Positions 25,865 to 35,800 of a stretch of DNA of 64,000 nt are shown piece by piece; positions within the stretch are counted from its first letter, which is position 1, and each line of letters starts with the position of its first letter. Source of the stretch: Aristolochia californica (taxonomy: Eukaryota > Streptophyta > Magnoliopsida > Piperales > Aristolochiaceae); contig JARWKL010000012.1 of assembly GCA_029961685.1 (NCBI GenBank), positions 7,034,955-7,098,954 of the forward strand. Direction: 5' to 3'. The notes under the pieces were generated by a model, which made no database searches, was not told the origin of the DNA, and saw only the letters and a program-made list of their open reading frames with translations. The translations under genes and the position numbers were made by a program.

Positions 25865-27214
25865 TCAGCCGGCAAATAAGAATGAATAAACCAATAAAAT
25901 AAAATAAAATAAAACTGTAATGTACAAAGGGATAGACACGTGGGGATTGCGGATCTCAATAGCGCCATGAGGAAATACCTGTGTAACTTCAAATGGACCG
26001 GACCACTTGGATCTTAGCTTCCCTGGAAACAAATGCAATCGTGAGTTATAAAGTAAAACATTTTGCCCAACAGTAAAAGACTTGCGAAAAATAGATTTAT
26101 CATGTAAAAGCTTTGTTCGCTCCTTATACAGTTTGGCATTCTCATAAGCATCATGACGTATCTCCTCCAACTCATTCAATTGCAACTTTCTCTCCTCACC
26201 TGCTTGAGTTAAATCAAAATTCAAAGCCTTAATGGCCCAATAAGCTCTATGCTCAAGCTCAACAGGTAGATGACATGCTTTGCTGAACACTAGGCGAAAT
26301 GGAGACATCCCAATAGGAGTCTTATAAGCGGTTCGATAGGCCCATAAACCATCGTCCAATCGAGTGGACCAATCTTTCCTATCAAAGCGAACCCGACTTC
26401 TCCAAAATCCGTTTGATCTCCCTATTAGAGATTTCCACTTGACCACAAGTTTGCGGGTGCTACGAAGTGGACACCCGATTAGTGATGGAATATTTTTTCA
26501 ATAAGGTCTCAAATGCTCTGTTACAAAAATGAGATCCCCCATCATTGATGATCGCTCTCGGGGTACCAAAGCGGTTAAAGAATTTTTCTTTTAAAAACTT
26601 TACCACCACTTTGTGATCATTTGTCTTACATGCAATAGCTTCAATCCATTTAGAGACATATTCAACAGCAACAAGGATGTATTGATAGCCGAACGAGACA
26701 GGAAAACGACCCATGAAGTCAATACCCCACACATCAAACAATTCAACAATAAGAATGGGTTAAGAGGCATCATGTTCTTCCTAGACAAACACCCAGTTCG
26801 TTGGCATTTATCACACACCTAACAAAACTCATGGGCATCTCTAAATAATGAAGGCCAATAGAAACCACATTGCAAGACTTTAGCCACGGTCTTTCTAGCA
26901 CCAAAATGTCCACCACATGCGTGGGAATGACAAAATTCAAGAATGTTGGCAAAGTCTTGCTCATGTACACAACGCCTAATGACTTGGTTAGAACACACCT
27001 TGAACAAATAAGGGTCATCCCAAAAAAAATGTTTGACTTGGGAAAAGAATTTCAACCAATCTTGTTTACTCCAATAATCAGGAATCTTATGAGTTACAAG
27101 ATAGTTGACTATGTCAGCAAACCAAGGCAACTGGGATACTTGGAGAAGTTGTTCATCAGGGAAGGAATCATTTAAAGGAAGGAATCCTTCCTGAGGTGCT
27201 ACACAGTCCTCCAT
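25865..27214 (-). pseudogene. Ty3/gypsy integrase, degenerate (zinc-binding, DDE core and C-terminal domains)
   Basis: This is the integrase part of pol, which would insert the element's cDNA into the host chromosome. In translation order: an N-terminal region ending in a zinc-binding HHCC motif (CHSHACGGHFG, then CDKCQRTG); a catalytic core with WGIDFMG, then NDGGSHF and GQVEISN (the second acidic residue and the glutamate are 36 positions apart, fitting D,D35E); the [19 protein letters not shown] region; and a C-terminal [18 protein letters not shown] motif. Four breaks are visible: an in-frame TAG at 26819-26821 between the two zinc-ligand halves, a frameshift near 26750-26760 before the core, a TAG at 26460-26462 just before the HPQT region, and a frameshift near 26375-26400. 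The tail beyond NPHVSIPLY is not typical. All catalytic residues survive, but no intact protein can be made. The upstream edge meets the inverted gag segment near 27215-27225. Confidence 0.92.
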
Positions 27215-27228
27215 TGCTAAACTTGAAA
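27212..27228. other. Inversion breakpoint inside the retroelement
   Basis: Minus-strand coding (integrase side, beginning near the MEDCVAPQ codons) and plus-strand gag coding (LEIQVSQLA) meet here within about 15 bp. The two halves belong to the same type of element but face opposite ways. A short near-palindrome (GGAAGG-AAT-CCTTCC) lies at 27177-27191, just inside integrase-side coding. Confidence 0.8.
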
Positions 27229-27663
27229 TACAAGTGAGTCAGTTGGCCAGCCACATGAGTGAACAAGCACAAAATAGACTCCCGAGTCAAACCATTCCTA
27301 ACCCAAAAGCACACATGAGAGTGGGTTGAGTTCCAAACCCCACCATGAGCAAGCCAGAGCCATAACCACCCTTAGGAGTGGTCGTGAGTTGAACAATGGG
27401 GTAGGGACCACTAAGTCTAAGGAGTCAAAGGATGACAATGGGGACACATCATTGAGTGAAGAACCTCCAAGTTCTCCACCAACAGCCAAGCAGATCCCTA
27501 ACCAAGTCCCACTAGCTCCTTATCCGCAGAGGTTATCGGGCCCACCTAGGAAAGGAGATAGCATGCATGAAACGTTGGAACTGTTTAGTAAGGTTCACAT
27601 TAACATTCCACTTCTTGATGCTATTAAGCAAGTCCCTGCCTATGTCCGATTTTTGAAAGACCT
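27222..27663 (+). pseudogene. gag 3' end (Athila/Tat type), truncated and frameshifted
   Basis: The plus strand encodes a gag C-terminal segment starting in mid-protein: LEIQVSQLASHMSEQ, then LPSQTIPNPKAH, then after a frame change near 27322 AITTLRSGREL and a Pro-rich linker (PPSSPPTAKQIPNQ). It continues into LFSKVHINIPLLDAIKQVP, the region that leads into protease in this lineage. Gag forms the virus-like particle. The 5' two-thirds, including the capsid core, are missing. Another frame change near 27660-27680 separates it from the protease frame. It points away from the integrase (head-to-head), showing internal inversion. Confidence 0.85.
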
Positions 27664-28173
27664 TTGTACACAGAAGAGAAACAACATGTTAACAAAAAGG
27701 TCTTTCTTACTGAGAATGTAAGCTCAATTCTGAAGCACAACACTCCTCCTAAAGTTAAAGATCCTGGATGTCCCACAATTTCATGTGTCATTGGTGAACA
27801 TACCATCCAGAGAGCTCTTCTTGACTTAGGGGCAAGTGTGAATTTGCTTCCTTTCTTTGTGTACCAGCAATTAGGTTTGGGGGAATTGAAGCCTATTTCC
27901 ATCACACTTCAACTAGTTGACCGTTCTGTCAAGATACCACAAGGAATAGCTGTAGATGTTTTGATAAAAGTGGACAAATTTCTGTTCCAGGTTGACTTTA
28001 TTGTTCTTGATACAGAACCAGTAGTCAATGTGACCAACCAAATTCCTGTCATCCTAGGACGTCCCTTCTTAGCCACATCTAATGCTATCATTCATTGTAA
28101 AAGTGGTGAGTTGGAGTTGTCTTTTGGAAATTTTAAGGTCTCATTGAATGTATTTAATGCCTTGATGATCTGA
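27664..28173 (+). pseudogene. Retrotransposon aspartic protease (pol PR)
   Basis: An open frame of about 169 codons contains the retroviral-type aspartic protease, which would cleave the Gag-Pol polyprotein. The active-site motif DLGASVNLL has its Asp at about residue 54, and the C-terminal hydrophobic-glycine motif ILGRPFLATS is at about residues 130-139. Between them is GLGELKPISITLQLVDRSVK, typical of Athila/Tat. The PR core itself is unbroken, but it is out of frame with gag and stops at 28171-28173 before the RT linker. The frame has no true ATG start and was part of a polyprotein. It is the best preserved part of the element. Confidence 0.93.
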
Positions 28174-28199
28174 GTCCTGCATTTAAGATAGAAACTGTT

Positions 28200-28620
28200 A
28201 TGCTTGATGATGAAACCACTCTTGAATCTTTTGAGTCTTGCATAACATCTTTAGACATGGACTATTTTGATGAGGAAACATATTTCCGAGAGGTTAATTC
28301 TTTACTCAATTCTGTACCTGTGTTGGAGGAAGCTTATGAGGTTATCACAACTGATCATCCACAACATCTTCCTCTTGACTTGGACAAACCTCTTGAAACT
28401 TCCAAGCTAGATCTTAAGCTACTTACTCCAACGCTGAAGTATGCGTTCTTGGGGCCCATGAACTCATTACCAATCATTATTTCCTCTGATTTGAGTACTG
28501 AGCAGGAGGAACAATTGACTGAAGTTTTACAAGCACACAGAGAGGCATTGGGCTGGACACTTGATGCCTTAAAAGGGATTAGCCCCTCCATATGCATGCA
28601 TCGTATTCATTTGGAGGAGG
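28200..28620 (+). pseudogene. Reverse transcriptase N-terminal part, truncated by satellite
   Basis: After the protease stop, a different frame encodes the acidic PR-RT linker (MLDDETTLESFESC...) and then the start of RT: LKYAFLGP, SSDLSTEQEEQLTEVLQ, HREALGWTLDALKGISPSICMH, ending at HLEEG. Here the sequence runs straight into satellite (GGGGAGTCAACACTC) and the frame closes a few codons later. The fingers, palm with its YXDD catalytic motif, thumb and RNase H are absent. The break is therefore a DNA junction and not a point mutation. Confidence 0.92.
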
Positions 28621-30393
28621 GGGAGTCAACACTCAGTTAAAAATCCCCCGCCTCCCCCTTTTCCCAACGAATGCAAAACCTGAAATATAAAAACTAAAAA
28701 GAGTTTACAATCCCTAAAAATTACAGACATTCTTTGGAATTATCTCTTTCTGAATTTGTGCATTGTGCATCTCCATTTTAGATGTACACTTTTTTCATAA
28801 ATCAAAATTTTGAGTTTTCGCAACACCTTCAAACCGTAAAAAAAAAAAGAAAGGGTAATTGATAGCAACAAAATGAAAATTTTAGAGTTTATGTATGGAA
28901 AAAAATTTAAAAAAAGAAAAAATGTAAGTAAAGAAAATTTATTCACAACCCACAAATGAACACAAAAGTTTCGTTATCCAAGATTGGGAAATTCCACTAG
29001 TTCAACCCTAATAGCTTGGAATTTTAAAAGGAAGAGATTTCTTCTACACGTGTTTTAAAAATGGATATGCATGCTTGAAACTTGTTAAAGATGCAAATGA
29101 CCTACAGATCCAAAGCTTTTAATGAGAATAACAAACACTCATTAAATTCTAAAGTGAACATGCGGTGGAATATTTACCCAAGTCAAACAAGCCATTATTT
29201 TCCCCGTTTGAAAAAAGCTGACCTAAAAATCATAGATGATTGTAAAGTGATTTTTCATTCGTAACAGGCTATATTATTGTAAGAAATGACATACGGATAG
29301 GGAGTCAACACTCAATTAAAAATCCCCCGCCTCCCCCTTTTTTCGACGATTGCAAAACCTGAGAACTAAAAACTGAAAAGAGCTTACAATCCTTAAAAAT
29401 CACAGACACTCTTTGGAATTATATCAATCTACATTTGTCCATTGAGCATCTCCATTTTAGATGTACACTTTTTTCTTAAATCAAAACTTTGAGTTTTCGT
29501 TCTCCCTTCATGCCATAAAAAAAAAAGGTAAATAGATCACAAAAAAATGATAATTTTAGAGTTTATGTGTGGAAAAAAATTAAAACAATAACAAATGTAA
29601 GTAATGAAAATTTATTCACACACCACAAATGAACACAAAATTTTTGTTATCCAAGTTTGGGAAATTCCACTAGTTCAACCCTAATAGCTTGAAATTTTAC
29701 AAGAAAGAGAATTCTTCTACACGTGTTTTAAAAATGGATATGCATGCTTGAAACATGTTAAAGATGCAAATGATCTATGGATCGAAAGCTTTTAAAGTGA
29801 ATAAAAAACTATCATTAAATTCTCTAGTGAACGTGCGGTGGGATATTTACCCGAGTCAAACAAGCCATTATTTTGCCCGTTTGCAAAAAGCTGACCTAAC
29901 AATCATATATGATTGTAGTGTGATTTACCATGAGTAACGGGCTATATTTTTGAAAGAAATGACATACGGATTGGGAGTGAACTGTCAGTTAAAAATACCC
30001 TGCCTCCCCCATTTCCCGACGATTGCAAAACCTGAGATATAAAAACTAAAAAGATCTTAAAATCCCTAAAAATTACAAACACTCTTTGGAATTATATCTC
30101 TCTACATTTGTGCATTGTGCATCTCCATTTTGGATGTACACTTTTTTCTTAAATCAAAACTTTGATTTTTCGCTCTCCCTTCATCCCGTAAAAAAAAAAA
30201 AGGCAAATAGATCGCAGCAAAATGAAAATTTTAGACTTTATGTATGGAAAAAAATTAAAACAATAACAAATGTAAGTAATGAAAATTTATTCACACACCA
30301 CAAATGAACAGAAAATTTTTGTTATACAAGTTTGGGAAATTCCACTAGTTGAACCGAAATAGCTTGAAATTTTACAAGAAACAGAATTCTTCA

Positions 30394-30466
30394 ACACGTG
30401 TTTTAAAAATGGATATGCATGCTTGAAACATGTTAAAGATGCAAATGACCTATGGATCCAAAGCTT
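30394..30466. other. Conserved palindrome cluster of the satellite (representative monomer)
   Basis: Within 73 bp lie ACACGTGT (30394-30401, containing the CACGTG G-box), GCATGC (30417-30422), AACATGTT (30427-30434), GGATCC (30454-30459) and AAGCTT (30461-30466). The same order and spacing is seen in most monomers across the array, with only occasional mutated sites. Such dyads are typical of dimeric protein-binding sites, but no binding factor can be assigned. GGATCC and AAGCTT are BamHI and HindIII sites, so either enzyme should give a ~0.67-kb ladder. Confidence 0.8.
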
Positions 30467-30672
30467 ATAAAGTGAATAACAAACACTCATTAAATTCTCT
30501 AGTGAACGTGCGGTGGGATATTTACCGGAGTCAAACAAGCCATTATTTTGCCCGTTTGCAAATAGCTGACCTAACAATCATAGATGCTTGTAATGTGATT
30601 TTTCATGAGTAACGGGCTATATTTTTGTAAGAAATGACATACGGATTGGGAGTCAACAGTCAGTTAAAAATA

Positions 30673-30720
30673 CCCCGCCTCCCCCTTTTCCCGACGATTG
30701 CAAAACCTGAGATATAAAAA
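30673..30720 (+). promoter_or_regulatory. Pyrimidine block and TATA-like box of the satellite (representative monomer)
   Basis: A C/T-rich block (30673-30692) is followed about 19 bases later by GATATAAAAA (30711-30720). About 50 bases further comes a CTCTCTCTACATTTGTGCATTG stretch. This arrangement resembles a plant Pol II core promoter (TATA box then pyrimidine-rich start region) and is repeated in nearly all monomers. Sequence alone cannot show that it is used; AT-rich satellites contain such motifs by chance. Confidence 0.3.
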
Positions 30721-32802
30721 CTAAAAAGATCTTACAAGCCCTAAAAATTACAAACACTCTACTGAATTGTCTCTCTCTACATTTGTGCATTGTGCATCTC
30801 CATTTTAGGTGTACACTTTTTTCTTAAATCAAAACTTTGAGTTTTCGCTCTCCTTTCATCTTGTAAACAAAAATAGATCACAACAAAATGAAAATTTTAG
30901 AGTTTAAGTGTGAAAAAAAATTAAAACAATAACAAATGTAAGTATAGAAAATTTATTCACACACCACAGATGAACGCAAAAGTTTTGTTTTCCAAGCATG
31001 GGAAATTCTACTAGTTCAACCCTAATTGCATGGAATTTTACAAGAAAGAGATTTCTTCTACACGTGTTTTAAAAATGGATATGCATGGTTGAAACATGTT
31101 AAAGAAGCAAATGACCTATGGATCCAAAGCTTTTAAAGAGAATAACAAACGCTCATTAAATTCTCAATGAACATGCGGTGGGATATTTACCAGACTCAAA
31201 CTATCCATTATTTTGCCCATTTACGAAAAGCTTACCTAACAATCATAGATGATTGTAAAGTCATTTATCATCCGTAACGGGCTATATTTTTGTAAGAAAT
31301 GACTTACGGATTGGGAGTCAACACTTAGTTAAAACCACCCCGCCTCCCCCTTTTCCCGACGATTGCAAAACCTGAGATATAAAAAATAAAAAGTGCTTAA
31401 ATTCCCTAAAAATACAGACACTCTTTGGAATTATCTCTCTCTACTTTTGTGCATTGTGCGTCTCCACTTTAAATGTACACTTTTTTCTTAATTCAAAACT
31501 TTGAGTTTTCTCTCTCCCTTCATCCCGTAAACAAAAAAAGGAAAATAGATCACAGCAAAATGAAAATTTTAGAGTTTATGTATGGAAAAAATTTAAAACA
31601 ATAACAAATGTAAGTAAATAAAATTTATTCACACACCAAAACTGAACAAAAAACTTTTGTTATCCAAGTTTGGGAAATTCCACTCGTTCAACCGTAATAG
31701 CTTGGAATTTTATAAGACAGAGATTTTTTCTATACGTGTTTTAAAAATGGATATGCAAGCTTCAAACATGTTAAAGATGCAAATGACCTATGGATCCAAA
31801 GCTTTTAAAGAGAATAACATACGCTCATTAAATTCTCAAGTGAACGTGCGGTGGGATATTTACCCGCCTCAAACAAGCCATTATTTTGCCCGTTTGCAAA
31901 AAGCTGACCTAACAAATAGATGAATTGTAAAGTGCTTTATCATGTGTAACGGGCTATATTTTTATAAAAAATGACTTGTGGATAGGGAGTCAACAATCAG
32001 TTAAAAATCCCCCGCCTCGCCCTTTTCCCGACGATTGGAAAACCTGAGATCTAAAAACTAAAAAGAGCTTACAATGCCTAAAAATTACAGACACTCTTTG
32101 GAATTATCTCTTTCTAAATTTGTGCATTGTGCATCTCCATTTTACATGTACACTTTTTTCTTATATAAAAATTTTGAGTTTTCGCTCCCCATTCATACCG
32201 TAAAAAAAAAAAAAAGGCAAATTGATAACAACAATATGAAAATTTTAGAGCTTATGTACGGAAAAAATTTTAAAAAATAGAAAATGTCAGTAAAAAAAAT
32301 TTATTCACAAACCACAAATGAGCACAAAAGTTTTGTTATCCAAGATTGGGAAATTCCACTACTTCCACGCTAATAGTTTTGAATTTTACAAGAAAGAGAT
32401 TTCTTCTACATGTGTTTTAAAAATGGATATGCATGCTTGAAACATGTTAAAGATGCAAATGACCTATGGATCCAAAGCTTTTAATGAGAATAACAAACGC
32501 TCATTAATTCTTAAGTGAACGTGCGGCGGGATATTTACCCGACTCAAACAAGCCATTATTTTGCCCGTTTGCAAAAAGTTGACCTAGAAATCAATGATTA
32601 TTGTATAGTGATTTTTCATTCGTAACAGGCTATATTATTGTAAGAAATGACTTACGGATTGGTAGTAAACACTCAATTAAAAATCCCCCGCCTCCCCATT
32701 TTCCCGATGATTGCAAAACATGAGAACTAAAAACTTAAAAGAGCTTACAATCCTTAAAAATCATAGACACTCTTTGGAATTATATCTCTCTACATTTGTG
32801 CA

Positions 32803-35800
32803 TTGTGCATCTCCATTTTAGATGTACACTTTTTTCTTAAATCAAAACCTGGAGTTTTCGTTCTCCCTTCTTGCCGTAAAAAAAAATAGGTAAATAGATC
32901 ACTACAAAATGAAAATTTTAGAGTTTATGTATGGAAAAAAATCAAAACAATAACAAATGTAAGTAATGAAAATTTATTCACACACCACATATGAACACAA
33001 AATTTTTGTTATCCAAGTTTGGGAAATTCCACTAGTTCAACCCTAATAGCTTGAAATTTTACAAGAAAGAGAATTCTTCAACACGTGTTTTAAAAATGGA
33101 TACGCATGCTTGAAACATGTTAAAGATGCAAATGACCTATGGATCCAAAGCTTTTGAAGTGAATAACAAACACTCATTAAATTCTCTAGTGAACGTGCGG
33201 TGGGATATTTACCCGAGTCAAACAAGCCATTATTTTCCCCGTTTGCAAAAAGCTGACCTGACAATCATAGATGATTGTAATGTGATTTATCATGAGTAAC
33301 GGGCTATATTTTTGTAAGAAATGACATACGGATTGGGAGTCAACAGTTAGTTAAAAATACCCTGCCTCCCCCTTTTCCCGATAATTGCAAAACCTGAGAT
33401 ATAAAAACTAAAAAGAACTTACAAGCCCTAAAAATTACAAACGTTCTACTGAATTGTCTCTCTCTACAATTGTGCATTGTGCATCTCCATTTTAGATGTC
33501 CACTTTTTTCTTAAATCAAAACTATGAGTTTTCGCTCTCCTTTCATCCTGTAAATAAAAAAAGGTTAATAGATCACAACAAAATGAAAATTTTAGAGTTT
33601 ATGTGTGAAAAAAAATTAAAACAATAACAAAAGTAAGTATAGAAAATTTATTCACACACCACAAATGAACACAAAAGTTTTGTTTTCCAAGTTTGGGAAA
33701 TTCTACTAGTTCAACCCTAATTCCATGGAATTTTACAAGAAAGAGATTTCTTCTACACGTGTTTTAAAAATGGATATGCATGCTTGAAACATGTTAAAGA
33801 TGCAAATGACCTATGGATCCAAAGCTTATAAAGTGAATAACAAACACTCATTAAATTCTCAATGAACGTGCGGTGGGATATTTGCCAGAGTCAAACTAGC
33901 CTTTATTTTGCCCGTTTACAAAAAGCTTACCTAACAATCATAGATGATTTTAAAGTGATTTACCATCCGTAACGGGCTATATTTTTGTAAGAAATGACTT
34001 ACGGATTGGGAGTCAACACTTAGTTAAAAACACCCGTCTCCACCTTTTCCTGACGGTTGCAAAACCTGAGATATAAAAACTAAAAAGTGCTTAAATTCCC
34101 TAAAAAATACAGACTCTCTTTGGAATTATCTCTCTCAACATTTGTGCATTGTGCGTCTCCATTTTAAATGTACACTTTTTTCTTAAATCAAAACTTTGAG
34201 TTTTCTCTCTCCCTTCATCCCGTAAACAAAAAAAGGAAAATAGATAACAGTAAAATGAAAATTTTAGAGATTATGTATGGAAAAAATTTAAAACAATAAC
34301 AAATGTAAGTAAATAAAATTTATTCACAGACCAAAAATGAACACAAAACTTTTGTTATCCAAGTTTGGAATTTTACAAGACAGAGATTTCTTCTACACGT
34401 GTTTTAAAAATGGATATGCAAGTTTGAAACATGTTAAAGATGCAAATGACCTATGGATCCAAAGCTTTTAAAGAGAATAACATATGCTCATTAAATTCTC
34501 TAGTGAACGTGCGGTGGGATATTTACCTACCTCAAACAAGCCATTATTTTGCCCGTTTGCAAAAAACTGACCTAACAATGATAGATGAATTGTAAAGTGA
34601 TTTATCATGTGTAACGGGCTATATTTTTGTAAGAAATGACTGATGGATAGGGAGTCAACAATCCGTTAAAATTCCCCCGCCTCCCCCTTTTCCCGACGAT
34701 TGCAAAACCTGAGATTTAAAAACTAAAAAGAGCTTACAATGCCTAAAAATTACAGACACTCTTTGGAATTATCTCTTTCTAAATTTGTGCATTGCGCATC
34801 TCCATTTTAGATGTACAATTTTTTATTAAATAAAAATTCTGAGTTTTCACTCCTCTTTCTTACCGTAAAAAAAAAAAAGGCAAATTGATAACAACAAAAG
34901 GAAAATTTTAGAGTTTATGTACGGAAAAAATTTTAAAAATTAAAAAATGTCAGTAAAGAAAATTTATTCACAAACCACAAATGAACACAAAAGTTTTGTT
35001 ATCCAAGATTGGGAAATTCCACTACTTCCAGCCTAATAGTTTTGAATTTTACAAGAAAGAGATTTCTTCTACACGTGTTTAAAAATGGATAATGCATGCT
35101 TGAAACCTGTTAAAAATGCAAATGACCTATGGATCCAAAGCTTTTAATGAGAATAACAAACGCTCATTAATTCTTAAGTGAACGAGCGGCGGGATATTTA
35201 CCCGAGTCAACCAAGCCATTATTTTGCCCGTTTGCAAAAAGCTGACATAAAAATCATAGATTATTGTAAAGTGATTATTCATTCGTAACGGGCTACATTA
35301 TTGTAAGAAATGACTTACGGATTCGGAATAAACACTCAATTAAAAATCCCCAACCTCCCCGTTTTCCCGACGATTGCAAAACCTGAGAACTAAAAACTTA
35401 AAAGAGCTTACAATCCTTAAAAATCACAGACACTCTTTGGAATTATATCTCTCTACATTTGTGCATTGTGCGTCTCCATTTTAAATATACACTTTTTTCT
35501 TAAATCAAAACTTTGAGTTTTCTCTCCCTTTCATCCTGTAAACAAAAAAAGGAAAATAAATCACAACAAAATGAAAATTTTAGAGTTTATCTATGGAAAA
35601 AATTTAAAACAATAACAAAAGTAAGTAAATAAAATTTATTCACGCACCAAAAATGAACACAAAACTTTTGTTATCCAAGTTTGGGAAATTCCACAAGTTC
35701 AACCCTAATAGCTTGGACTTTTACAAGAAAGAGATTTCTTCTACACGTGTTTTAAAAATGGATATGCAAGTTTGAAACATGTTAAAGATGCAAATGACCT

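Larger units (their letters stand above)
22765..28620 (-). mobile_element. Rearranged Athila/Tat-type Ty3/gypsy retrotransposon remnant
   Basis: This 5.86-kb insertion interrupts one satellite monomer. On the minus strand, reading right to left, lie integrase (27214-25865), a long noncoding stretch, a polypurine tract and one LTR (24200-22765). On the plus strand lie the gag 3' end, protease and the start of reverse transcriptase (about 27222-28620), which is inverted relative to the integrase half. There is no 5' LTR, primer-binding site, gag 5' part, RNase H or most of RT. Several stops and frameshifts break the coding regions, so the copy is dead. Affiliation rests on the protease DLGASVNLL and ILGRPFLATS motifs and on the integrase, which resemble the Athila/Tat lineage. 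The left end has a canonical LTR terminus; the right end does not. Confidence 0.9.
28621..32802 (+). repeat. Satellite monomers flanking the 8-mer HOR, with a related 4-mer
   Basis: The monomers at about 30405, 31074, 31747 and 32421 resemble, in order, those at 33097, 33769, 34409 and 35082 in the HOR (offset about 2.66-2.69 kb). Shared marks include CTACTGAATTGTCTC, ACAATGCCTAAAAATTACAG, AATGTCAGTAAA and CCACTACTTCCA with AATAGTTTTGAATTTTAC. They are clearly more diverged than the HOR copies are from one another. Confidence 0.8.

Noticed and set aside
26613..27175. Plus-strand frames of 69 and 101 codons
   Set aside because: They are antisense shadows of the integrase pseudogene.
28621..28640. 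Extension of the RT frame past 28620 (ESTLS)
   Set aside because: These codons are satellite sequence read in the RT frame by chance; the retroelement ends at the junction.
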